A DNA stretch of 38,231 nt from JAWOGN01 sp046496815 (GTDB lineage Bacteria > Desulfobacterota > DSM-4660 > Desulfatiglandales > Desulfatiglandaceae), in the NCBI GenBank assembly GCA_046496815.1, contig JAWOGN010000075.1:1-38231 (forward strand), read 5' to 3'. How positions within the stretch are numbered: the stretch's first letter is position 1; each line of letters begins with the position of its first letter. Under the pieces are notes generated by a model. That model worked only from the letters and a program-made list of their open reading frames with translations. It was not told the origin of the DNA and ran no database searches. Both the position numbers and the translations under genes were made by a program. Shown in pieces: positions 1-6,546 of the stretch.

Positions 1-1
1 A

Positions 2-97
2 GACGCGATATACTACGATTCGACGGTTCCTCACCTGGTAAAGTGCCGCGGCGACAAGCATACAAAGATACTGGCCGTGCTTTACTCTGAAAGGTGA
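2..97 (+). CDS. 3' end of an unidentified gene (partial, possible frameshift)
   Basis: The gene enters from outside the window. Frame 2 reads as plausible coding sequence (DAIYYDSTVPHLVKCRGDKH and onward) and stops at TGA 95-97. Frame 3 is open from position 42 to TAA 174-176, and its tail (GFVGHMFVRLLREKRIECKF) also looks like protein. That second stop lies just before a terminator hairpin. The simplest reading is one gene whose frame is broken near position 90-97, so its real end may be 176. I do not recognise the family. Confidence 0.4.
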   Translation, partial: DAIYYDSTVPHLVKCRGDKHTKILAVLYSER

Positions 98-185
98 CAA
101 GGCCGGGTTTGTAGGGCATATGTTCGTGCGGCTGTTGAGGGAAAAGCGTATTGAATGCAAGTTCAAGCGGTCATAACCTCTCGTA

Positions 186-216
186 TCTGACTCCGCAATG
201 CTGGAGTCAGACTTTT
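186..216 (+). terminator. intrinsic terminator after the first gene
   Basis: A perfect 9-bp stem (TCTGACTCC / GGAGTCAGA) with an 8-nt loop is followed by CTTTT. It sits ten bases after the frame-3 stop at 176, as expected for the end of the leftward transcription unit. Confidence 0.6.
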
Positions 217-252
217 GATCAAACCGGCCGTTTCGGCGGCCAGAGGCGGCGC

Positions 253-287
253 TGAACCCTGAACTTTGAACTTTGAACCTGGAACCG
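253..287. repeat. tandem heptamer repeat, about five units
   Basis: Five 7-nt units of the form TGAAC(C/T)(C/T) follow each other: TGAACCC, TGAACTT, TGAACTT, TGAACCT, GGAACCG. The array lies in the intergenic space before the DUF1178 gene. Similar TGAACTT/TGAACCT heptamers are common between genes of Desulfobacterota, where they produce spurious FKVQGS-type peptides on the other strand. Confidence 0.7.
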
Positions 288-316
288 ATCCGTTTAAATG
301 GAGGATAAATTTCAAG

Positions 317-739
317 ATGATTGTTTTTGATCTGGAGTGTTCCTCCGGACATAAATTCGAAGGTTGGTTTGATAGCCTCGATGCCTTCGAAGAACAGAAT
401 CGCAAGCGTTTGGTGCGATGCCCTTCCTGCGATGACAGCGACATCAAACGGGTCATGTCTCCGATCGCGGTAAAGAGATTACATCCTGAAAATCAGTCCG
501 TCCCGGGTACCATCGATTACAGAAGACTTGCGAAGGAGGTCGTAGAATATATCCGGCACAATTTTGAAGATGTCGGCCAGCGATTTCCTGCGGAGGCTCT
601 GAAGATGCACTATGGGGTAGCGGAAAAAAGAAACATTCGAGGGTCGGCCACCGAAGAAGAAGAAAAGACCTTGAAAGACGAAGGGATTGAATTTTTCAAA
701 GTACCGGTTCCACAGACGGATGAAGAGAAGGAAAACTGA
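317..739 (+). CDS. DUF1178 family protein (putative zinc-ribbon protein)
   Basis: The 140-residue product begins MIVFDLECSSGHKFEGWF, the hallmark opening of the DUF1178 family. Cys8, His12 and the pair C35-x-x-C38 could form a small zinc-binding knuckle; the C-terminal half is charged and probably helical. The start at 317 is chosen because it matches the family's N terminus and has GGAGG at 300-304; an in-frame ATG at 266 would add unrelated residues that run through the heptamer repeat. No function is established for the family. It precedes the IMP cyclohydrolase gene by 83 bp and may be cotranscribed with it. Confidence 0.85.
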   Translation: MIVFDLECSSGHKFEGWFDSLDAFEEQNRKRLVRCPSCDDSDIKRVMSPIAVKRLHPENQSVPGTIDYRRLAKEVVEYIRHNFEDVGQRFPAEALKMHYGVAEKRNIRGSATEEEEKTLKDEGIEFFKVPVPQTDEEKEN

Positions 740-776
740 TATTTCGGATCCATCCAGCGCTCTGACAGGGGATGAA

Positions 777-798
777 ATATTGGAGATGCCTCCAATAT
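777..798 (+). promoter_or_regulatory. perfect 9-bp hairpin in the leader of the IMP cyclohydrolase gene
   Basis: ATATTGGAG - ATGC - CTCCAATAT forms a perfect 9-bp stem with a 4-nt loop about 10 nt before the ribosome binding site (GGGAGG near 810). No T-run follows, so it is not an ordinary terminator. It could be an operator, a processing or stability element, or chance. Confidence 0.45.
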
Positions 799-822
799 CG
801 GTTTGATCCGGGAGGACCTTAA

Positions 823-1446
823 ATGGGTAAGATCAAGCGGGCAATTATCAGTGTGACGGATAAAACCGGTATCGTAGATTTCGCAAAGTCCCTTTCCAAA
901 TTCGGCATTGAGATTTTATCGACGGGAGGGACCGCAAATGCGCTTCGCGGCGGAGGTATATCGGTAACAGAGATTTCCGAATACACAGGGTTTCCCGAGA
1001 TGATGGACGGTCGGGTCAAAACCCTTCACCCCAAGGTTCACGGAGGGCTTTTGGGGCTTCGTGACAATGCTGAGCATGTGCGAATGATGAAGAGACACGG
1101 GATTCAGCCGATTGACATGGTGGTTGTCAATCTCTACCAGTTTGAAAAAACCGTCGCCAAGGAGGAAGTGACCCTGGAGGAAGCGATCGAGAATATCGAC
1201 ATCGGCGGTCCCTCCATGCTGCGATCCTCCGCCAAGAACTTCAAGTATGTAACGGTCCTTGTAGATCCCGCCGACTATGGTGTTGTCTTGAAAGAGATGG
1301 AGGCAACAGGGGGTGAAACCAGCCTGGAAACCCGGTTTCGCTTGGCGAGAAAAGTGTTTGGATTAACGCACCGCTATGATGGGGCCATTCGCGAATATCT
1401 TGCGCGTCATGTTTTTATGCCGGGTGACCCCCCCGATTCTATTTGA
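823..1446 (+). CDS. purH: IMP cyclohydrolase, free-standing (PurH N-terminal domain)
   Basis: The product closes the purine ring, converting FAICAR to IMP in the last step of de novo purine synthesis in the cytoplasm. It is 207 residues long and corresponds to the MGS-like N-terminal domain of PurH: AIISVTDKTGIVDFAKSL, STGGTANAL, GRVKTLHPKVHGG and NIDIGGPSMLRSSAKN are all present. Bifunctional PurH proteins run to about 510-530 residues; here the AICAR formyltransferase half is absent and the frame ends cleanly at TGA. A separate formyltransferase must lie elsewhere, an arrangement I recall from several sulfate reducers. The start has GGGAGG about 10 nt upstream. It converges with, and overlaps by 8 bp, the small minus-strand gene that follows. 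Confidence 0.92.
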   Translation: MGKIKRAIISVTDKTGIVDFAKSLSKFGIEILSTGGTANALRGGGISVTEISEYTGFPEMMDGRVKTLHPKVHGGLLGLRDNAEHVRMMKRHGIQPIDMVVVNLYQFEKTVAKEEVTLEEAIENIDIGGPSMLRSSAKNFKYVTVLVDPADYGVVLKEMEATGGETSLETRFRLARKVFGLTHRYDGAIREYLARHVFMPGDPPDSI

Positions 1447-1654
1447 ACTTTTCCTGTTCAATTCCCCCCCCTTCTTTCGCTTGGGCGGCGTTTTGCTTTT
1501 TTCCGGATTTTTCATGGCAGGGCATGTTTTTGTGAACGTGACGATTCTTTTTCTTGCAGTAAATAGCTTGGAAAGTTCTGCAACTTGCGGATCCGTCCAG
1601 TGATTCATCCCGGGGCCATTCTGCGTAATCGCAGTTGAGATCACAAAATTCCAT
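1439..1654 (-). CDS. small Cys-rich conserved-type protein, unknown function
   Basis: The 71-residue product starts MEFCDLNCDYAEWPRDESLD and carries Cys4, Cys8, a third Cys in SCRTF, a fourth in the YCKKKNRHVHKN segment and a fifth in MPCHEK. The spacing suggests a metal- or cluster-binding site, followed by a Lys/Glu-rich tail. An AAGGA lies before the ATG at 1654; an in-frame ATG at 1690 would add 12 residues without Cys. It reads like short proteins seen in other Desulfobacterota, but I cannot name a family. It overlaps the end of the IMP cyclohydrolase gene by 8 bp, tail to tail. Confidence 0.6.
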   Translation of the reverse strand: MEFCDLNCDYAEWPRDESLDGSASCRTFQAIYCKKKNRHVHKNMPCHEKSGKKQNAAQAKEGGGIEQEKFK

Positions 1655-1821
1655 GCCAATCCTTCGCCGGCCGTTTTCGCAACTCAGCATGTTGAGATTG
1701 ATGCCGCACCCGGCGTGTCCTTGGGTTTACGAAGATTTTTGTTCGTCCGACCGGTTGAGCATTTCCCGGGCACTTAGCGTTTTGCATGTTTCAGCAGATC
1801 AGGGGATGACCCGTCCGGCAT

Positions 1822-2103
1822 CTATTGCAAGGTTATCTTCCCTTCGGGCTCCTCGGATGTGTGAATGTTTCCGAATCTCTGCTCGTATTTCGAAATGTTA
1901 TCCTGAAGGGCCTTGATAATACGCTTGACATGTCCGGGACTGACAATCAGCCTCGCGGTCACGGCACCTGCGGGGGGAGAAACCATCAAGAAATCCATAA
2001 TGAATTCCTCTCGTGTGTGAGATACCATCATATTGTTTGAGTACACCCCCGCGATCAGCTCTTTGGGGAATTCAATCCTGATTTCTCTGGGCTTGCCTGA
2101 CAT
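1822..2103 (-). CDS. DUF3467 family protein
   Basis: The 93-residue product contains the DUF3467 pattern: an N-terminal IRIEFPKELIAGVYSNNMMV strand region, then TREEFIMDFLMVSPP, and ARLIVSPGHVKRIIKALQDN. The protein is soluble and its function is unknown. The ATG at 2103 is preceded by GGAGG at spacing 6; an upstream in-frame ATG at 2115 would leave no binding site. The 167 bp between this gene and the next minus-strand gene (1655-1821) hold no convincing gene. Confidence 0.85.
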   Translation of the reverse strand: MSGKPREIRIEFPKELIAGVYSNNMMVSHTREEFIMDFLMVSPPAGAVTARLIVSPGHVKRIIKALQDNISKYEQRFGNIHTSEEPEGKITLQ

Positions 2104-2236
2104 TTTTTCCTCCACTGAGCGTTTTCATGTTACTATGCAGATTCCTGATTTGAGTGCAACAAAAAATCGTCCGGGGCTATCTGGTTCGGGATCACTCACA
2201 AGACGCGAGGCTTTTTAGAGAAGAGGGAAAAATGTC

Positions 2237-2265
2237 TTGACAGGGCCGGAGGTATTCGGTAAAAA
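2237..2265 (+). promoter_or_regulatory. candidate sigma-70 promoter for the TRAP operon
   Basis: A perfect -35 box TTGACA (2237-2242) and TAAAAA (2260-2265) are 17 bp apart, in the only intergenic region upstream of dctP. The -10 match is only partial; TACAAT at 2271-2276 is a better hexamer but is spaced too far from this -35. Confidence 0.4.
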
Positions 2266-2276
2266 AGTGATACAAT

Positions 2277-2295
2277 GTAGTTATTTTATAGCTAC
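2277..2295 (+). promoter_or_regulatory. near-palindrome downstream of the TRAP promoter
   Basis: GTAGTTAT-TTT-ATAGCTAC is an inverted repeat with 8-nt arms and one G-T mismatch. It lies just downstream of the candidate -10 box, where a repressor operator would sit. No regulator gene is adjacent. Confidence 0.35.
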
Positions 2296-2460
2296 TTTAT
2301 CCAGTAGGTAACACGCTGTTTCTTTTGTCGGTATCCGACGCCCGATATGTTCCAAGCCATTGACCTCGACATCTAATGAAAGGAGGTGAAATGAGATAAT
2401 CGATAAGGCTCAAGGTTCTGACGGATTTTGGATTCACCCTTTAACAAGGAGGATGTCCAC

Positions 2461-3471
2461 ATGAAGAAAAAAGTTTCCCTGTTTTTTTTGGTCGCCTTGA
2501 TTGGAGTCGGCTTCATGAGCATCGGCGCTTTCAGCGCGGATGCCGCCCCCATCAAACTCACCTTTAGCATTTTTTTCCCCCCCACCCATGGACAAGCAGT
2601 CGCCGCCATGGACTTTGCCCAAGAAATCGAAAAACGTACGGACGGACAAGTGCAGATCACGACATTTCCCGGCGGAACGCTCACCAAAGCACCCCAGTGT
2701 TATGACGGGGTGGTCAAGGGTATCTCCGACTTGGGGAATTCCTGTTTCGCCTATACCAGAGGTCGTTTTCCGGTCATGGCCGCTGTGGATCTACCGATGG
2801 GGTATCCGAACGGGACCGTGGCCACCCGAGTCGCCAACGCATTTGCAAAATCTGTGAACCCCCAGGAACTCCAGGACGTCAAGGTGCTGTATGTGCATGC
2901 CCACGGCCCGGGACTTCTTCACACCAAGAAACCGGTCCGGACCCTGGAAGACCTCAAGGGGATGAAAATCCGGGCCACAGGACTCAGCGCCAAGGTGGTT
3001 GAGGCGCTTGGGGGAGTGCCGGTTGCGATGGCCCAGGGTGAGACGTATGAGGCTCTCCAGAAAGGTGTGGTGGAAGGCACCCTCAGCCCCATAGAAGTCC
3101 TCAAGGGATGGAAGCATGGAGAAGTCATCAAATACACCACCGAATGCTTCAGCGTGGGATACACCACCGCTATGTTCGTCGTGATGAACAAGGCAAAGTG
3201 GGACTCCCTTCCCGCCGATGTGAAAAAGGTCATTGATGATTTGAGTGAAAGTTGGGTCCTTGTCCATGGCCAGACGTGGGATGTCACCGATGAGGAAGCC
3301 CGAAACTTCACACGGAAACTGGGCAATGAATTGATCAGCCTGTCGGATGCGGAGAGCGCCAGGTGGCGTAAAGCGGTTGAACCGGTGTTGGCGGATTATG
3401 CTGCCAACACACCGAATGGCGCCATGTATGTAGAAAAAGTGCAAAACCTGATCAAAAAGTATTCGAAATAA
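2461..3471 (+). CDS. dctP: TRAP transporter substrate-binding protein, DctP family
   Basis: This is the periplasmic binding protein of a TRAP carrier, which hands a carboxylate-type substrate to the DctQM membrane pair, driven by an ion gradient. The 336-residue precursor has a signal peptide (MKKKVSLFFLVALIGVGFMS, cut probably after about residue 27). The mature part shows family signatures: FPGGTL near residue 70, and DLKGMKIRATG, whose Arg normally binds the ligand carboxylate. The start at 2461 follows AAGGAGG and gives the signal peptide directly; an upstream ATG at 2428 is rejected. It is the first gene of the operon, with dctQ and dctM following. The substrate cannot be named from sequence. 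Confidence 0.93.
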   Translation: MKKKVSLFFLVALIGVGFMSIGAFSADAAPIKLTFSIFFPPTHGQAVAAMDFAQEIEKRTDGQVQITTFPGGTLTKAPQCYDGVVKGISDLGNSCFAYTRGRFPVMAAVDLPMGYPNGTVATRVANAFAKSVNPQELQDVKVLYVHAHGPGLLHTKKPVRTLEDLKGMKIRATGLSAKVVEALGGVPVAMAQGETYEALQKGVVEGTLSPIEVLKGWKHGEVIKYTTECFSVGYTTAMFVVMNKAKWDSLPADVKKVIDDLSESWVLVHGQTWDVTDEEARNFTRKLGNELISLSDAESARWRKAVEPVLADYAANTPNGAMYVEKVQNLIKKYSK

Positions 3472-3485
3472 GCCCCAAACTACGT

Positions 3486-3519
3486 GGGGTCACCCTGCTG
3501 AAGGATTGGGGGTGACCCT
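3486..3519 (+). promoter_or_regulatory. strong intercistronic hairpin between dctP and dctQ
   Basis: GGGTCACCC (3487-3495) pairs perfectly with GGGTGACCC (3510-3518) across a 14-nt loop, just after the dctP stop codon. There is no T-run. Such hairpins after binding-protein genes often protect the upstream mRNA, so that more binding protein than permease is made. Confidence 0.55.
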
Positions 3520-3540
3520 CCAACTCCCCCGTATTGAACC

Positions 3541-4026
3541 ATGCGTATGCTGGAAAGAGTCTCCAACGAATTGGCCAAAGGGCTGTATCTTATAGCCGGG
3601 ATTGCCATCGTGCTCATGATGCTTCTGACGTGTGCAGATATCGTACTCCGGTTTTTGCGCAGACCCATTCCCGGCACCTATGAGCTCGTCTGCTTCCTCG
3701 GCGCTATGGCGGTGGCTTTTGCAATGGCTCACACGACCGTTCAAAAGGGTCATGTGGCGGTCAGTTTGCTTGTTCGTCTTTTGCCGCAACGAATGCAGGG
3801 GCTTATTGATATGCTCACCGGGACCTTTGGATTCATCCTTTTTGCGCTCATCGCATGGCGATCCGTACTGTATGCAAATAGTCTTCATGTTACGGGAGAG
3901 GTTTCGCTTACCTTACAACTTCCTTTTTATCCCTTCGTCTACGGAATCGGCTTTTCGGCGGTAGCGGTCTGCCTGGTATTGCTTTCGGATATTTTCAATA
4001 ACCTGATGAAGGTGCATGGGAAATGA
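3541..4026 (+). CDS. dctQ: TRAP transporter small permease, DctQ family
   Basis: The 161-residue inner-membrane protein has four predicted transmembrane stretches (about residues 15-35, 47-68, 86-106 and 130-152), the normal DctQ topology. DIVLRFLRRPIPGTYELV between the first two helices is typical of the family. It forms the membrane complex with DctM and docks the DctP binding protein. No good ribosome binding site precedes ATG 3541 or the in-frame ATG 3547, so translation may depend on the preceding hairpin or on reinitiation. Its stop overlaps the dctM start in ATGA. Confidence 0.9.
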   Translation: MRMLERVSNELAKGLYLIAGIAIVLMMLLTCADIVLRFLRRPIPGTYELVCFLGAMAVAFAMAHTTVQKGHVAVSLLVRLLPQRMQGLIDMLTGTFGFILFALIAWRSVLYANSLHVTGEVSLTLQLPFYPFVYGIGFSAVAVCLVLLSDIFNNLMKVHGK

Positions 4027-5324
4027 GTCTGACAACCATCGGGATCATCGGGATAGTCATTCTGGTCATTCTTCTGTTTTCCCAGATGCCCGTCGGTTTT
4101 GTCATGGGTTTTCTGGGATTCTTAGGGTTCAGTTATGTGGTGAACCTTGAGGCAGGTCTGAGCCTGTTGGTGCGAGATGTCTGGGATGTATTTTCCTCCT
4201 ATGGCTTGACCGTGATCCCTCTCTTTGTATTTATGGGCCAGATCGCTTTCCATTCGGGCATCAGCAGACGACTGTATGATTCCGCCTATGTGCTGCTGGG
4301 GCACCGGCGGGGAGGTCTTGCCATGGCCACCGTGGGGGCTTGCGCCGGGTTTTCCGCCATTTCCGGATCGACGAACGCCACGGCGGCTACCATGGCGACC
4401 GTAACCCTTCCGGAGATGCGACGGTATAATTATGACATGAGCTTGGCAACGGGCACCGTTGCCGCAGCGGGAAGCCTGGGCATCCTTATTCCGCCGAGCG
4501 TTATTTTTATTGTTTATGGCATTCTGACGGAGCAATCCATCGGCAAACTTTTCGCAGCCGGAATTCTCCCGGGCATCCTGCTGTCCTGCCTGTTTCTGCT
4601 GACCATACACCTGCAGGTCATGAAAAACCCTTCGCTTGCCCCCCCGGGTCCCAAAACCAGTTTGAAAGAAAAATTCAGGTCCTTTGTCGGTGTCCTGGAG
4701 ACGCTGTTACTGTTCGCGATGGTGATGGGAGGCATATTTTTCGGCATTTTTACGCCTACGGAGGCCGCGGCTGCAGGCGCCTTTTTTACACTGCTCATCG
4801 CCATTCTCAGAGGACAGCTCACGTGGCGCGGGTTCGTCCAATCCCTGGCCGACACGACCCGAATCAGTTGTATGGTCATGGTGATTGTTACCGGTGCCAC
4901 GATTTTCGGCCATTTCATGGCGATCACTCGAGTTCCCTACGACCTTGCCGGATGGGTGAGCTCGCTTCCCCTGCATCGCTCCGCGATCATGGGGGTGATC
5001 ATCCTGGTCTATCTTTTCGGGGGCTGCTTCATGGACGCCCTCGCCATGATTATGCTGACCATCCCCATCTTTTATCCGGTGGCCGAGACGCTCGGCTTTG
5101 ATCCGATCTGGTTTGGCGTGGTGATTGTGCTGATTACAGAGATGGGGGTGATCACCCCCCCGGTCGGTGTAAATGTTTATGTCGTGTATGGCGTGGCCAA
5201 GGATGTCCCCTTAGAAGTCATCTTTAAGGGGGTTTTCCCCATGCTTCTGGCCCTGCTTTTCTGCAATCTAATTTTACTCTTGTTTCCACAGATCGCACTG
5301 TTTTTGCCCAGTCTCATGCGTTGA
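4023..5324 (+). CDS. dctM: TRAP transporter large permease, DctM family
   Basis: The 433-residue protein is the large transporting subunit, with about 12 membrane segments as expected for a full-length DctM. Family motifs include VIPLFVFMGQIAFHSGISR, GACAGFSAISGSTNATAATM, SLGILIPPSVIFIVYGI and FGGCFMDALAMIMLTIPIF. Ion-coupled uptake takes place through this subunit. It starts four bases before the dctQ stop (ATGA), which implies translational coupling. The next gene, pdxA, is 191 bp away and has its own promoter, so this is probably the last gene of the operon. Confidence 0.95.
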   Translation: MSLTTIGIIGIVILVILLFSQMPVGFVMGFLGFLGFSYVVNLEAGLSLLVRDVWDVFSSYGLTVIPLFVFMGQIAFHSGISRRLYDSAYVLLGHRRGGLAMATVGACAGFSAISGSTNATAATMATVTLPEMRRYNYDMSLATGTVAAAGSLGILIPPSVIFIVYGILTEQSIGKLFAAGILPGILLSCLFLLTIHLQVMKNPSLAPPGPKTSLKEKFRSFVGVLETLLLFAMVMGGIFFGIFTPTEAAAAGAFFTLLIAILRGQLTWRGFVQSLADTTRISCMVMVIVTGATIFGHFMAITRVPYDLAGWVSSLPLHRSAIMGVIILVYLFGGCFMDALAMIMLTIPIFYPVAETLGFDPIWFGVVIVLITEMGVITPPVGVNVYVVYGVAKDVPLEVIFKGVFPMLLALLFCNLILLLFPQIALFLPSLMR

Positions 5325-5454
5325 GTTCCTTAGATTTCCGTCTCATCCACCGCTTTTTTTCAGTCACCGCTTGTCACGGGAATGGTCTTCTTCGCATCAA
5401 ACCCAAGCAAAATGGAGGCGATGCCTTCGTTACATGATGGGCTGTTGATCGTCG

Positions 5455-5483
5455 TTGACAGGCTCTTCATGAGGCGGGATAAT
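5455..5483 (+). promoter_or_regulatory. sigma-70 promoter of pdxA-uvrA
   Basis: A perfect TTGACA (5455-5460), a 17-bp spacer and GATAAT (5478-5483, five of six matches) lie 32 bp before the pdxA start. This is the best promoter-like sequence in the window and separates pdxA-uvrA from the TRAP operon. Confidence 0.7.
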
Positions 5484-5515
5484 CTAAATTAAACGGGTAT
5501 TTTGGGATTTAGAAT

Positions 5516-6535
5516 ATGAACGGGTTACCTCCTATCGGCATTACCATGGGCGATCCGGCCGGTATCGGGCCGGAAATCATCGTGAAGGCATTGGGTGATC
5601 AAACCATCTATGAGATGTGTCGGCCCGTAGTTTTGGGAGACCCGGGGGTTCTTTTTGCCGCCATTCATAAATTTTCGCCCCGAATCTCGCTGAATATTCT
5701 AACCGGGCTCCCCGAACTTCCGGGTGCCCGCGGCAAGATCGATCTTATGCCCATTTCAACGTTGAATGAAGCGGATCTGTTACCCGGAAAGCCTACCGTC
5801 GCGGGCGGCAAAGCGATGATACAGGCTGTTGTGAAAGCCGTAGAAATGACCCGCAGGAACGAATTGAAGGCGATGGTGACGTGCCCGATCAGCAAAATTC
5901 TCATGCATCAAGCAGGATACCACTATGATGGTCACACCGAATTGATTTCCGACCTTTTAGACACCGATGACTATGTGATGATGCTCGCCGGGACAACACT
6001 GCGGGTCGCGCTGGTCACGATCCATTGTGCATTGAAAGATGTCCCCGCACTTTTGAATTGCGGGAAGATTCGCAAAACGATTGCCGTAACCGCAAAAGCC
6101 CTTCGGGAAGACTTTGGGTTCGAAAGCCCTCGTCTGGCTGTTGCGGCCTTGAATCCTCATGCCGGTGAGTCGGGACTGTTCGGATCTGAAGAGCAGGAGG
6201 TGATCAGCCCTGCGATTCGTATGGCCAGAGATGAGGGATACTCGGTGGTGGGACCCTTACCGGCGGACACACTGTTTCATCGGGCGGTCTCCGGTCAATT
6301 CGAAGCCGTGATCGCCATGTATCACGACCAAGGACTTATTCCCTTAAAACTTGTGCATTTTTCTGATGCCGTGAATGTGACTTTGGGGCTTCCCATCATC
6401 CGGACATCCGTGGATCATGGGACCGCTTACGATATCGCAGGAACCGGGCAGGGCGATCCGTCCAGCCTCAAGGCCGCGATCACAACGGCGGCTATGATGG
6501 CGAGAAACAGAGAGAAGCTGAAAGCGGCGCGGTAA
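5516..6535 (+). CDS. pdxA: 4-hydroxythreonine-4-phosphate dehydrogenase PdxA
   Basis: PdxA oxidises 4-phosphohydroxy-L-threonine with NAD(P)+ in the DXP-dependent route to pyridoxal phosphate. The product is 339 residues, normal length. It has ITMGDPAGIGPEI at residues 9-21, GHTELIS at 139-145, and the three metal-binding histidines at H170, H215 (NPHAGE) and H270 (YHDQG). Their spacing of 45 and 55 residues equals that of E. coli H166, H211 and H266 as I remember them. Some PdxA paralogues act on four-carbon acid-sugar phosphates and sit beside transporters, but here the gene has its own promoter and pairs with uvrA, so the vitamin B6 role is preferred. The ribosome binding site is weak. Confidence 0.93.
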   Translation: MNGLPPIGITMGDPAGIGPEIIVKALGDQTIYEMCRPVVLGDPGVLFAAIHKFSPRISLNILTGLPELPGARGKIDLMPISTLNEADLLPGKPTVAGGKAMIQAVVKAVEMTRRNELKAMVTCPISKILMHQAGYHYDGHTELISDLLDTDDYVMMLAGTTLRVALVTIHCALKDVPALLNCGKIRKTIAVTAKALREDFGFESPRLAVAALNPHAGESGLFGSEEQEVISPAIRMARDEGYSVVGPLPADTLFHRAVSGQFEAVIAMYHDQGLIPLKLVHFSDAVNVTLGLPIIRTSVDHGTAYDIAGTGQGDPSSLKAAITTAAMMARNREKLKAAR

Positions 6536-6546
6536 AACGGCTGAAA

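Larger units (their letters stand above)
2104..2460. other. divergent intergenic region before the TRAP operon
   Basis: This 357-bp stretch separates the minus-strand DUF3467 gene from dctP. It holds a candidate sigma-70 promoter at 2237-2265, a near-palindrome at 2277-2295, and the dctP ribosome binding site (AAGGAGG about 10 nt before ATG 2461). No protein or RNA gene is apparent in it. Confidence 0.5.

Noticed and set aside
2791..3444. A 217-codon minus-strand open frame opposite dctP
   Set aside because: It lies wholly inside dctP, and no family or start signal supports it.
2461..6535. A catabolic TRAP-PdxA2 cluster for acid-sugar phosphates
   Set aside because: pdxA has its own strong promoter, is coupled to uvrA and has no kinase or aldolase neighbour, so adjacency to the TRAP operon is probably incidental.
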